A stretch of DNA of 25,533 nt from CALJIC01 sp039805565 (GCA_039805565.1 JBDLTZ010000290.1:1-25533); one strand, 5' to 3'; positions 1 to 6,857 are shown, counted from the stretch's first letter. Notes: generated by a model not told the origin, from the letters alone. Numbers and translations: made by a program.

Positions 1-269
1 GCGCGGTCACATCTGGGGCGGGCTCGATCAACGCCGCGATGCTGACTCAGAGCTCCTTCGATGCCAACCTCGAGGTTCGCTCCCAGGAGAACGACGGCAC
101 CATCTATCACTCCTACCCCTACCTGGCGTTCCTCCCCCTCGAGGAGCGCGCGCGCGAGCCTGTTCGCGCCCGGCCCATTCCCGTCGAGCCAAAAGTGGTC
201 GATGTGGCCCAGGGCCCGCCTCTTGCTGAACTCCTCGGTAGCGCACAGAAGGATTGGAGGGTACGATGA
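1..269 (+). CDS. 3' end of an unidentified protein (5' truncated by window)
   Basis: The frame is open from the first bases of the window and stops with TGA at 267-269, giving about 88 C-terminal residues. I do not recognise the family. The tail contains the segment YHSYPYLAFLPLEER and a proline-rich stretch before the stop. The main support for it being real is its junction with the next gene: its TGA overlaps that gene's ATG as ATGA at 266-269, the usual sign of translational coupling. An in-frame ATG at 39 exists, but nothing marks it as a start, and the open frame continues upstream of it. No function is proposed. Confidence 0.5.
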   Translation, partial: AVTSGAGSINAAMLTQSSFDANLEVRSQENDGTIYHSYPYLAFLPLEERAREPVRARPIPVEPKVVDVAQGPPLAELLGSAQKDWRVR

Positions 270-790
270 GCCGAACGATAAGCAAGGCGGCGCTGCTCGA
301 CGAGATCGAGCGGGAGCGCATGGTCTGGGAGCAGCTACTGAGCGCCGTGGGCGAGGAGCGCATGCAGCAACCCGGCGCCACCGGCGAGTGGACCTTTAAG
401 GATGTCGTCGCCCACCTGAACGGGTGGCGCACCCGCACCCTGGCCCGCCTTGACGCCGCCAGGGTCGGCGCTGAACCCGAACCTCCGCCCTGGCCCGCCG
501 ACCTCGATGAGGACACCGAAGCCGGGCTCGCGCAGATCAACGCCTGGATCGAGCGGGCCAGTCGGGAGCGCTCGCTGCAGGAGGTGCTGGACGAGGCGCG
601 CCGCTCCTTCGACCTGATGCGTGACGCGGTCCTGGCGCTCTCGGATGAGGAGCTGGCCGACCCGAACCGCTACCCCTGGATGGGCGGGGAGCCCGTGGGC
701 GCTGTCATTGGCTACTCCTTCGGTCACCTCCACGAGGAGCACGAGCCGACGCTCAACACCTGGCTCGACGGTATCGGGCGCGCCGGCTGA
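266..790 (+). CDS. DinB/ClbS-like four-helix-bundle protein
   Basis: A 174-residue protein predicted to be almost entirely helical. It has the layout of the DinB/YfiT superfamily (ClbS/DfsB and maleylpyruvate isomerase N-domain relatives): an N-terminal helix, a TFKDVVAHLNGW segment near residue 46, and a C-terminal GHLHEEHEPTLNTWL helix. The spaced histidines (AHL; GHLHEEH) match the positions where this superfamily binds a divalent metal. Members act as thiol-dependent transferases, stress proteins or self-resistance factors, and the substrate cannot be read from sequence. I chose ATG 266 because GGAGG lies about five bases upstream and the ATG overlaps the previous gene's stop (ATGA). A TTG at 254 in the same frame is a weaker alternative. 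The family is fairly sure, the role unknown. Confidence 0.8.
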   Translation: MSRTISKAALLDEIERERMVWEQLLSAVGEERMQQPGATGEWTFKDVVAHLNGWRTRTLARLDAARVGAEPEPPPWPADLDEDTEAGLAQINAWIERASRERSLQEVLDEARRSFDLMRDAVLALSDEELADPNRYPWMGGEPVGAVIGYSFGHLHEEHEPTLNTWLDGIGRAG

Positions 791-882
791 GCGGGCCCGG
801 TCGTGGCGCCTCGCCTGCCGCAGAAGCAGAAGGCGCGTGATAGACTGCCGGCACGTGTGGGTCAATCCCAAGCTGGACGGAT

Positions 883-1443
883 GTGAGCAGAAGGGTGCTA
901 GGTGTGATCCTCCCAAAAGACCGCGATCCTCGTTTTGTGACGATCCGCCGCGGTGGGACCCTCACCGATTCGGACCACAAGCTCCTCGCCCTGTGGGCGG
1001 CATTGTGCGCGGAGCACGTCCTTGACCTCTTCGAGGCGGCCAGGCCAGAGGACCCGCGACCGCGCCAGGCGATCGAGCAGGCCCGCGCGTGGGCTCATGG
1101 CGAGGTCACGATGTCCCAGGCTCGTGCGGCGGCCGGCCACGCAAACGCCGCGGCCAGAGACCTGCGAGGGGCAGCGCGGCACGCCGCGTACGCTGCGGGC
1201 CAGGCCGCGGCCGTTGCACACGTTGCCGCCCACGAGCTCGGTGCGGCTGCCTATGCGATCAAGGCCGCACGGGCGGCCGCGCCGGAAGGGGCGAGCGAGA
1301 GCGCAGGGCGACTCGAGTGCCAGTGGCAGCGCGACCAGCTCCCGAAGGCCATTCGCGAGCTCGTGCTCGATGACCAGCGGTTGCGGAACGACATCTGCTG
1401 GTCGGTGTTCGACAGCCCCACCCCTCGCCGGAGGGGTGCCTGA
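883..1443 (+). CDS. Imm-5-like putative immunity protein
   Basis: A 186-residue Ala/Arg-rich helical protein. It matches the family often annotated 'putative immunity protein' (Imm-5-like domain). The recognisable run is DPRFVTIRRGGTL near the N-terminus, then LWAALCAEHVLDLFE, a long Ala-rich helical middle (AAGQAAAVAHVAAHELGAAAYAI), and the C-terminal signature RLECQWQRDQLPKAIRELVL followed by LDDQRLRNDICW. The family is predicted to neutralise polymorphic toxins, but no toxin gene sits beside it here, so it looks orphan. The start is uncertain: GTG codons at 883, 895 and 904 are all in frame, and the conserved part begins soon after 904. A perfect 8-bp hairpin covers the last codons. Confidence 0.75.
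   Translation: MSRRVLGVILPKDRDPRFVTIRRGGTLTDSDHKLLALWAALCAEHVLDLFEAARPEDPRPRQAIEQARAWAHGEVTMSQARAAAGHANAAARDLRGAARHAAYAAGQAAAVAHVAAHELGAAAYAIKAARAAAPEGASESAGRLECQWQRDQLPKAIRELVLDDQRLRNDICWSVFDSPTPRRRGA
1419..1438 (+). terminator. Hairpin over the 3' end of the immunity gene
   Basis: CACCCCTC (1419-1426) pairs perfectly with GAGGGGTG (1431-1438) around a four-base GCCG loop, ending just before the TGA at 1441. It is a strong GC hairpin with no T-run after it, so it may slow or end transcription between this gene and the convergent VOC remnant rather than act as a classic intrinsic terminator. Confidence 0.35.
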
Positions 1444-1522
1444 GCTGCAGCGGCTCTTCACTGCTCACCGGAGTCTGTGGCCAGACGCGCTTCGCTCCGT
1501 TGGGGCGACGCCCTCGCCTCGC

Positions 1523-1803
1523 CTACCCGGGCATCAGCGCCAGATACGCTCCCACCGGATCCTGAACAGCCGCATACACGTCCTCCCCATCCACTGGAGC
1601 GGGAGGTGCGCATACTCCGGGCTACGCGCGCCCCAGCCGATGATGGGCACCCCCAGGTTGTTCATCAGATCGTCCTCACGCCAGAACGGCCTCTCACCAG
1701 TGCTGAGCACGCGCGAGTAGAAGCGCATCTCTCGCTCGTGCTCAGGAACGGCGATATCGGCGCTGAAGACGGCGCCGAGGCGTGGGACAAACAGATCAGT
1801 CAT
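1523..1803 (-). pseudogene. VOC-family (glyoxalase/dioxygenase fold) protein with internal deletion and frameshift
   Basis: From ATG 1803 the protein reads as a VOC-family N-terminus: MTDLFVPRLGAVFSADIAVP, then a FYSRVLSTGE segment and NNLGVPIIGWGARSPEY up to LPLQWM. A clear GAGGAG ribosome site lies seven bases upstream of the start. After LPLQWM the frame turns to nonsense and stops at 1534. In the +1 frame from the same point the reading is GEDVYAAVQDPVGAYLALMPG and then TAG (1523-1525). That is the normal C-terminus of such proteins, whose last strand usually reads like 'DPxGAxFALM'. The middle of the domain, several tens of residues including the second half of the fold, is missing. The simplest reading is an internal deletion whose length was not a multiple of three. 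What remains is unlikely to be functional. Confidence 0.75.
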
Positions 1804-1914
1804 CGGTTGACTCCTCGTTGACATCACGTGGCGGGGCAGGGCTTGCTCCGATACGGGCGATCGACGAAGGGCTTCACCATCGGCGTTTCGTGCAACGTGC
1901 GGTGGTGCGGGCAG

Positions 1915-1941
1915 TCTATACGAAAATATGTTCGCAATCAA
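1915..1941 (-). promoter_or_regulatory. Possible leftward promoter upstream of the VOC remnant
   Basis: Read leftward, TTGATT (1941-1936) is followed after 15 bases by TATAGA (1920-1915), in a small AT-rich island within GC-rich DNA. The spacer is shorter than usual, so this is tentative. The spacer contains CGAA-aatatg-TTCG, a weak palindrome. Confidence 0.25.
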
Positions 1942-1997
1942 GCGCCTGCCCAATACTGGGCGCGCCCCAGATTCGTGCTCGTGTTCACGATACACAC

Positions 1998-2042
1998 GCC
2001 ACGCGGGAGGGGCGAATATTGGGTTCACCCCTCCCGCGTGGC
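1998..2042. repeat. 15-bp perfect inverted repeat
   Basis: GCCACGCGGGAGGGG (1998-2012) and CCCCTCCCGCGTGGC (2028-2042) are exact reverse complements around a 15-base AT-richer loop. The element lies in the roughly 300-bp gene-free stretch 1804-2105, downstream of the leftward DUF305 gene (which ends at 2106) and upstream of the VOC remnant. There is no T-run. It could be a bidirectional terminator for the DUF305 operon or a mobile palindromic element. I see no gene in the rest of this stretch. Confidence 0.6.
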
Positions 2043-2105
2043 ATTGACGACCGCGTTGCGGCACCCCGCCAGCCTGCACGTACCGGAGGCACACCGCTGA
2101 TGCGG

Positions 2106-2810
2106 CTAGGGATTGCCCAGGTAGCCCTGCATCTCGGTGATCTCGGCGCGCTGGGCGGAGATGATCGCCTGCGCCAGCTCCTTGATCTCGGGGTGCTCAG
2201 CCTGGGCGAGCGCCTGCTCTGCCATGGCGATCGCACCCTCGTGGTGCGGGATCATCATCTGCAGGAACATGGTGTCGAGGTCCACCTCGCCCATCATCTG
2301 CCGCATCTGCGGGGCCGTCATCCCCGCGCCCATCATCGGCATCATGCTCGCCGGCGCGGGTGCATCGGGGTACCATGCCGCGCGCCAGGCCTGCATCTGG
2401 GCGATCTCGCGCTGCTGCGCCGTGATGATGCGCGTCGCCAGGTCGCGGAGCTCCGACCGCCCGGACTGCGCCACCATGTGCTCGGTCATCAGCACGCCGC
2501 CCTGGTGGTGCGCGATCATCGAGTCGAGCCAGCGCAGGTCGAACGGCTGCGATGGATCGCCGAGCAGCTCGCCGTCCATCATCGTGCCCATCATGCCGGG
2601 GCCCATCATCCCACCCTCGCCCATCATGCCAGGGCCCATCATCCCGGGGCCCATCATCCCGGGGCCCATCATCCCGGGACCCATCATCCCGGTCGCAGCC
2701 GCTGCCCGTCCGAAGAAGGCGGCTGGCCACATCCGCGGGGCGACTGTGTGCAGCACCAGCGCCGCCACGACCAGGACCACCCCGCTCACCGCAAGCCATC
2801 GCATGCGCAT
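2106..2810 (-). CDS. Met-rich membrane-anchored or secreted DUF305 protein
   Basis: A 234-residue protein. An N-terminal hydrophobic segment (about residues 5-24) acts as signal or anchor. Residues 42-78 are a Met-rich linker of MMGPG-type repeats with 16 methionines. The DUF305 domain follows, with its two hallmark helices IAHHQGG (His101-His102) and MIPHHEGAIAMAEQAL (His189-His190). DUF305 proteins are ferritin-like helical bundles found in copper and silver resistance loci. Paired methionines are a known soft-metal (Cu(I)/Ag(I)) ligand pattern, so periplasmic copper binding is the likely role; that is inference. ATG 2810 is preceded by GGAGGAG and lies 12 bases after the stop of the SHOCT gene, so the two form an operon. 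The window's histidine kinase at 18472 carries a very similar Met-rich stretch. Confidence 0.85.
   Translation of the reverse strand: MRMRWLAVSGVVLVVAALVLHTVAPRMWPAAFFGRAAAATGMMGPGMMGPGMMGPGMMGPGMMGEGGMMGPGMMGTMMDGELLGDPSQPFDLRWLDSMIAHHQGGVLMTEHMVAQSGRSELRDLATRIITAQQREIAQMQAWRAAWYPDAPAPASMMPMMGAGMTAPQMRQMMGEVDLDTMFLQMMIPHHEGAIAMAEQALAQAEHPEIKELAQAIISAQRAEITEMQGYLGNP
2577..2687 (-). repeat. 15-bp tandem repeats coding MMGPG
   Basis: Four near-identical 15-bp units (2628-2687) encode MMGPG, followed by degenerate copies to 2577 encoding MMGEG, MMGPG and MMGTMM. Near-identity at the DNA level suggests recent slippage expansion. It lies wholly inside the DUF305 gene. Confidence 0.8.
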
Positions 2811-2822
2811 CGTCGTCTCCTC

Positions 2823-3050
2823 CTACTGCAGCACCGCGCGGGCCTGCTCAAACTCCTCCCGGCTGATCTCACCCCGCGCGAAGCGGCGGCGCAGGATCTC
2901 CAGGGCGTCCAGCTCCGTCTGCGGCTGCCGGCTCGGGAACACGTTGCTCAGCCCCCAGACCACCAGCGCGATGATGCCGATCCAGAAGAGCGCCATCGTG
3001 AGTATGCCCAGCCAGCCCATGCCAGCCATCATGCCGTATCCGCCCATCAT
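2823..3050 (-). CDS. SHOCT-domain small membrane protein
   Basis: A 75-residue protein. It begins with a Met/Gly-rich N-terminus (MMGGYGMMAGMG), has one transmembrane helix (about residues 13-35), and ends in a SHOCT motif (about 48-75, LEILRRRFARGEISREEFEQ), the short C-terminal helix pair found on many small membrane proteins. I chose ATG 3050 because AGGAGG sits seven bases upstream. A longer in-frame start at 3125 has no such site and would add charged residues of no known family. It is the first gene of the operon with the DUF305 gene 12 bases downstream. Met-rich ends on both proteins suggest they act on the same metal. Its molecular function is unknown; a SHOCT segment usually marks oligomerisation or membrane association. 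Confidence 0.8.
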   Translation of the reverse strand: MMGGYGMMAGMGWLGILTMALFWIGIIALVVWGLSNVFPSRQPQTELDALEILRRRFARGEISREEFEQARAVLQ

Positions 3051-3104
3051 CGCCGTGCCTCCTATCCTATGCGCACGTCGCGCCTTACTTCGATCGATGA
3101 CACG

Positions 3105-3162
3105 AGTATAGCGGGCGCAGCTCAAGCGACGATGCGCGCTATCATCAAGATTCGGTCAAGAT
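3105..3162 (-). promoter_or_regulatory. Promoter region of the SHOCT-DUF305 operon with OmpR-type direct repeat
   Basis: Read leftward, a -10-like TATACT lies at 3110-3105, about 55 bases before the SHOCT start. I see no good -35 box, which is typical of an activated promoter. Upstream of it the heptamer ATCTTGA (TCAAGAT on the + strand) occurs twice, at 3145-3151 and 3156-3162, exactly 11 bp apart. Heptamer-N4-heptamer direct repeats are the usual binding site of OmpR/PhoB-family response regulators. The window encodes one such regulator at 17747. Confidence 0.5.
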
Positions 3163-3239
3163 ACGGCGGAGTGCTCGGGCAAGCCAGACGTATATTTCCA
3201 GTGAACAGAGAGAGAGGCCGGTCGGCGGAGCAGCGGATC

Positions 3240-4145
3240 TCACCGAGGAGCGAGTGCCGGGAGAAGCTCGAGCAGCCCTTCCACGCGCTGGCGCAGCTCG
3301 TCGCGGGCCGCGCGAAACGCCCATATCTGCTCACCCGACTCGCTGGGGCTTACCGGATCAGGGATACTCCAGTGCAGGCGCGCGGCAGCCTGCAGCCAGA
3401 CCGCGCACTCCTCGCGCGCGATGTCGCACACCGTGACCACCACATCGGGCGTGAGCTGGGCGAGGGCATCGACGTGCTTGGACTGGTGGTGCCCGATATC
3501 GACCCCGACCTCGGCCATCGCCCGCTCTGCCATTGGGTGCAGTCTCGCCGGGTGGGTTCCGGCGCTCCGCACAGTCACGCGGCCGCCGCTCATCGCGCGC
3601 AGCCACCCCTCGGCCATCTGCGACCGGGCGCTGTTCGCCCGGCACAGAAAGACGACAGTGCAGGCGGGGAGCACCTCCGGGCGAGGGGTCACCGGCAGCG
3701 CGAGATCTCTGCCGATGCGCCGGTAGAGCCCACGCAGCCCCGCCAGGTCCAGCCCGTAGTAGTTCGCACGGCCATCCGCGTCGCTCTTGTGCAGCTGAAC
3801 GAGGCCGGCATGCCGCAGCACACCCAGGTGATACGAGACCAGGTTCTGCGGGAGCCGCGTGCGCTCGACGAGCTCGCCGACGAGGTGATCGCTGTAGCGG
3901 AGCGCCCGCAGCAACTTCCAGCGCGTCTCGTCGGCGAGCAGTCGCAGCCCCTCCAGCGTCTCGGTTGGTTGCTCATCACCCGGTATGTCGTTACTCTGCG
4001 CAGAATGCGCCATACCTGCTGTCCTCTGCGCCTGCCGTCCTGCCTGCCCTGCAACGCGGCGGGCGCTGCTGTTATTGTCCAGCGGAACGAAGGTGTGTGT
4101 CGATGTGACCGCCACGGAGCGCGTGTCGATGCCGATCGAGCTCAT
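3240..4145 (-). CDS. ArsR-type regulator fused to arsenate reductase (thioredoxin/LMW-PTP type)
   Basis: A 301-residue two-domain protein. Residues about 62-150 are an ArsR/SmtB winged helix (LLADETRWKLLRALRYSDHL ... LPQNLVSYHLGVLRHAGLV). Residues about 162-295 are an LMW-phosphatase-like arsenate reductase: P-loop CRANSAR (Cys168, CX5R), the redox pair Cys240 and Cys247 in CDIAREEC, and the catalytic DP at 263. It should reduce arsenate to arsenite and repress the ars promoters. The regulator half contains no cysteine, so the usual ArsR Cys arsenite site is absent. I prefer ATG 4145: it lies about 30 bases from a good promoter, has GGAG upstream, and its first codons are GC3-rich. ATG 4013 would remove 44 low-complexity residues and remains possible. 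It is divergent from the GAPDH-arsJ operon. Confidence 0.88.
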   Translation of the reverse strand: MSSIGIDTRSVAVTSTHTFVPLDNNSSARRVAGQAGRQAQRTAGMAHSAQSNDIPGDEQPTETLEGLRLLADETRWKLLRALRYSDHLVGELVERTRLPQNLVSYHLGVLRHAGLVQLHKSDADGRANYYGLDLAGLRGLYRRIGRDLALPVTPRPEVLPACTVVFLCRANSARSQMAEGWLRAMSGGRVTVRSAGTHPARLHPMAERAMAEVGVDIGHHQSKHVDALAQLTPDVVVTVCDIAREECAVWLQAAARLHWSIPDPVSPSESGEQIWAFRAARDELRQRVEGLLELLPALAPR

Positions 4146-4180
4146 CGCGAGCTCCGCCGAGTATGGGTCGGCACAGTTGA

Positions 4181-4209
4181 TTTATACCGCAAGTGGCACA
4201 GTTTGTCGA
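4181..4209 (-). promoter_or_regulatory. Leftward promoter of the ArsR-ArsC fusion
   Basis: Read leftward: TCGACA (4209-4204), a 17-base spacer, then TATAAA (4186-4181). Each box differs from the sigma-70 consensus by one base. Transcription would begin near 4175, about 30 bases before ATG 4145. Confidence 0.65.
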
Positions 4210-4235
4210 GAGCCGGCCCTGCGCATTACAGCAAT

Positions 4236-4314
4236 ACAAATTGTTTTAAATACTCTTTCGTCAGGGCTGGATCTGCTCAAAATAGACATGTTTCGAGAGT
4301 CGCGCTATACTCTT
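4236..4314. promoter_or_regulatory. Candidate ArsR operator elements between the divergent ars promoters
   Basis: Three small symmetries lie between the two promoters. ACAA-A-TTGT is a 9-bp palindrome at 4236-4244. The octamer ATACTCTT occurs twice, at 4250-4257 and 4307-4314. The second copy forms AGAGT-N8-ACTCT (4296-4313) over the -10 box of the rightward promoter. A repressor bound there would block GAPDH-arsJ transcription. Which element is the true site cannot be decided from sequence. Confidence 0.35.
4283..4311 (+). promoter_or_regulatory. Rightward promoter of GAPDH-arsJ
   Basis: TAGACA (4283-4288), a 17-base spacer, then TATACT (4306-4311). Each box is one mismatch from the sigma-70 consensus. 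A start near 4318 gives a leader of about 39 bases to ATG 4357. Confidence 0.7.
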
Positions 4315-4356
4315 ATCAGTAGCCATTGCTGTGAACACACACACCCCGAGGAAAGC

Positions 4357-5373
4357 ATGAGCGTGCGGGTCGGCATCAATGGATTCGGTCGTATCGGGCG
4401 GCTGGCCTTCCGCGCGGCCTGGGGCTGGCCGGAGATCACGGTCGCCCACATCAATGAGATCGGCGGGCCGGCCGAGACGTCGGCCCACCTGCTGGAGTTC
4501 GACTCGGTCCACGGCCGCTGGCGCCACGACATACGCGGCGAGGGGGGCGTGCTGGCCGTGGACGACACCACGATCGGCTACAGCAGCCACAAGACGCCGG
4601 GCGCCGTCCCGTGGCGCGACGCCGGCGTCGATATTGTGCTGGAGGCCAGCGGCAAGTTCCGCACGGTCGAGCAGCTCCAGGCATACTTCGATGCGGGCGT
4701 GAAGAAAGTGATCGTCGCCGCGCCGGTGAAGGGCGACGCGCTCAACATCGTCATGGGCGTCAATGACCAGCTCTACGACCCCGAGCGGAACCATCTTCTG
4801 ACGGCCGCGTCGTGCACCACCAACTGCCTGGCGCCGGTGGTCAAGGTCATCCACGAAGGCCTCGGCATCCGCCACGGCATGATCACGACGATCCACGACA
4901 TGACGAACACCCAGAACATCCTCGACACGCCGCACAAGGACCTGCGCCGCGCGCGCGCCTCGAGCCTCTCGCTCATCCCCACCACGACCGGCTCAGCCAC
5001 GGCCATCGGGCTGATCTTCCCGGAGCTCCAGGGCAGGCTCGACGGCGTGGCGGTGCGCGTGCCGCTGCTCAACGCCAGCCTCACCGACTGCGTCTTCGAG
5101 GTCCAGCGGCCCACCACCGTCCAGGAGGTCAACGGCCTGCTCCGGGCTGCGGCCGCAGGCCCGCTCGGGCACATCCTGGGCTTCGAGGAGCGCCCGCTGG
5201 TCTCGGTGGACTTCAAGGACGACCCGCGCTCGGCGATCGTAGACGCCCCCTCGACCATGGTCACAAACGGGACACAGGTCAAGGTCCTGGCCTGGTACGA
5301 CAACGAGTGGGGCTACGCCAACCGCTATGCCGAGCTGACGCGGAAGGTCGCCGTAAGCCTCGGGAGGAGCTAG
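4357..5373 (+). CDS. ArsJ-associated glyceraldehyde-3-phosphate dehydrogenase
   Basis: A full-length 338-residue GAPDH. The NAD-binding Rossmann motif is INGFGRIGR at 7-15, the catalytic Cys153 is in ASCTTNC, and His180 is in the TTIHDMTNTQ segment. The C-terminus WYDNEWGYANRY is standard for the family. In ars loci this enzyme uses arsenate in place of phosphate to form 1-arseno-3-phosphoglycerate, which ArsJ then exports, giving arsenate resistance without reduction. That role is assigned because arsJ follows two bases after the stop and the arsenate-reductase/ArsR fusion lies divergently upstream. The sequence alone does not separate it from glycolytic GAPDH. ATG 4357 has GAGG five bases upstream; in-frame codons further upstream cross the promoter and are not used. 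Confidence 0.92.
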   Translation: MSVRVGINGFGRIGRLAFRAAWGWPEITVAHINEIGGPAETSAHLLEFDSVHGRWRHDIRGEGGVLAVDDTTIGYSSHKTPGAVPWRDAGVDIVLEASGKFRTVEQLQAYFDAGVKKVIVAAPVKGDALNIVMGVNDQLYDPERNHLLTAASCTTNCLAPVVKVIHEGLGIRHGMITTIHDMTNTQNILDTPHKDLRRARASSLSLIPTTTGSATAIGLIFPELQGRLDGVAVRVPLLNASLTDCVFEVQRPTTVQEVNGLLRAAAAGPLGHILGFEERPLVSVDFKDDPRSAIVDAPSTMVTNGTQVKVLAWYDNEWGYANRYAELTRKVAVSLGRS

Positions 5374-5375
5374 CC

Positions 5376-6671
5376 ATGGCAACGGCACGTGTGGCCTGGC
5401 CCCCGAAACCTTCCGGCGACCTCCGCAACTACATGCTGGTGACCGGCGCCTACTGGGCGGACACGCTCACCGACGGCGCGATCCGCATGCTGGTGCTGCT
5501 GTACTTCAATGGGCTGGGCTACTCGCCGTTCCAGGTGGCGATGCTGTTCCTGTTCTACGAGGTCTTCGGCGTCGTCACCAACCTGTTCGGCGGGTACCTT
5601 GCGGCCAGGCTCGGGCTCAAGGCCACGCTCTTCGCGGGCCTCGGCACGCAGGTGGTAGCGCTGCTCCTGCTGGCGCTCCCCGCCTCGGCCTGGCTGACCG
5701 TGCCCTACGTCATGGTCGCGCAGGCGCTCTCGGGGATCGCCAAGGACCTGACGAAGATGAGCAGCAAGAGCGCCGTGAAGCTTGTCGTGGCGGAGGGCGC
5801 GCAGTCGACACTGTTCAACTGGGTGGCGATCTTGACCGGCTCGAAGAACGCGCTCAAAGGCGTGGGCTTCTTCGTGGGTGGGCTGCTGCTCTCCACGATC
5901 GGCTTTCGCCCCGCGCTGTTCGTGCTGGCCGGCCTCGTGTTCACGGCGCTCGTCGTCGCGGCGCTCCTGATGCGCGGCGACCTCGGGGCGGCCAACACGA
6001 AGGCGAAGTTCCGCCAGATGTTCAGCCACAACCGGGCGGTGAACATGCTGGCGGCGGCGCGCGTGTTTCTGTTCGCCTCGCGCGACGTCTGGTTCGTGTT
6101 GGGGCTGCCGGTGTTCCTCGCCACGATCCTTGGCTGGAACTTCTGGCAGGTGGGTGGCTTCCTGGCGCTCTGGGTGATCGGCTACGGGATCGTCCAGGCG
6201 TCGGCGCCGGGGCTCCTCAAGCGGCGGATGCGGGTGGATACGGCGGGCGTGGCCCACGGGAGCGTGCCGGACGGACGGACGGCAATGTGGCTTGCCTTTG
6301 CACTAGCCGCCTTCCCGGCGGGGATCGTGCTGGGGCTGATGGGTGGGGGAGATCCGGCGGTCGTGATCATCGCCGGCCTCCTGGCATTCGGCGTGATGTT
6401 CGCGCTGAACTCCTCAGTGCACTCGTATCTCATCCTGGCCTACACCGACAGCGACAAGGCGGCGATGGGTGTGGGCTTCTACTATATGGCCAACGCCCTC
6501 GGCCGACTCACCGGCACCGTGCTCTCCGGCATCGTGTACCAGGTATGGGGGCTCGTGGGCTGCCTGTGGTTCGCGGTGGCGTTCGTCCTCGGCGCGGGAA
6601 TGATCTCGATCCTGTTGCCGCGCCGTGCGGGCGGCGCGCTGCCGCTCGCGTTCGGGGATGGCGGCGAGTAG
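5376..6671 (+). CDS. arsJ: ArsJ organoarsenical (1-arseno-3-phosphoglycerate) efflux transporter, MFS
   Basis: A 431-residue integral membrane protein of the major facilitator superfamily with about 12 hydrophobic segments. It matches ArsJ throughout: NYMLVTGAYWADTLTDGAIR near the N-terminus, then the GLGYSPFQVAMLFLFYE segment and the cytoplasmic stretch SGIAKDLTKMSSKSAVK. The segment TGSKNALKGVGFFVGG then precedes YYMANALGRLTGTVLSG near the C-terminus. ArsJ exports the unstable arsenic ester made by the preceding GAPDH, which breaks down outside the cell to arsenate. ATG 5376 lies two bases after the GAPDH stop, and GGGAGGAG (5362-5369) overlaps the end of that gene, so the two are one translationally linked operon. 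No missing segments are seen. Confidence 0.95.
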   Translation: MATARVAWPPKPSGDLRNYMLVTGAYWADTLTDGAIRMLVLLYFNGLGYSPFQVAMLFLFYEVFGVVTNLFGGYLAARLGLKATLFAGLGTQVVALLLLALPASAWLTVPYVMVAQALSGIAKDLTKMSSKSAVKLVVAEGAQSTLFNWVAILTGSKNALKGVGFFVGGLLLSTIGFRPALFVLAGLVFTALVVAALLMRGDLGAANTKAKFRQMFSHNRAVNMLAAARVFLFASRDVWFVLGLPVFLATILGWNFWQVGGFLALWVIGYGIVQASAPGLLKRRMRVDTAGVAHGSVPDGRTAMWLAFALAAFPAGIVLGLMGGGDPAVVIIAGLLAFGVMFALNSSVHSYLILAYTDSDKAAMGVGFYYMANALGRLTGTVLSGIVYQVWGLVGCLWFAVAFVLGAGMISILLPRRAGGALPLAFGDGGE

Positions 6672-6710
6672 GCGTCCAGTCCTTCCGAGAGGTGTCGGGC
6701 ACCTCACCTG

Positions 6711-6857
6711 ATGCTGCGCGTGAAGGGCTGCGGCTGGTACATTCAGGTCTACGTGCCGCGCATCGGGCCGCTGACGCTCATCACCCTGCTCTTCACGATC
6801 GTCGTGATGTTGAGCCTGAAGGGCAACCTGATCGTCCAGATCCCGCTGCGAGGGTGA
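6711..6857 (+). pseudogene. Remnant of an Acr3-type arsenite efflux pump
   Basis: A 48-codon open stretch encodes YVPRIGPLTLITLLFTIVVM followed by LSLKGNLIVQIP. This resembles an internal transmembrane segment and loop of Acr3 arsenite permeases ('PxIxPLTLxxLLFTIVxMFxLKG'). Sequence on both sides does not continue the family: the upstream part is unrelated and the frame closes with TGA at 6855. It sits 40 bases after arsJ, where an arsenite pump gene would be expected. The ArsC domain makes arsenite, so loss of its pump here implies either another pump elsewhere or a switch to the ArsJ route. The match is from memory of the family, not from an alignment. Confidence 0.6.

Noticed and set aside
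1782..4322. An 846-codon open frame on the + strand opposite the DUF305, SHOCT and ArsR-ArsC genes
   Set aside because: It is antisense to three recognisable genes, is full of His/Arg/Pro as expected from reading GC-rich genes backwards, and has no start signal or family.
4812..5375. Open frame extending the ArsJ frame upstream into the GAPDH gene
   Set aside because: The upstream part is Pro/Arg/His-rich alternative-frame sequence. ATG 5376 has a strong ribosome site and gives a normal ArsJ N-terminus.
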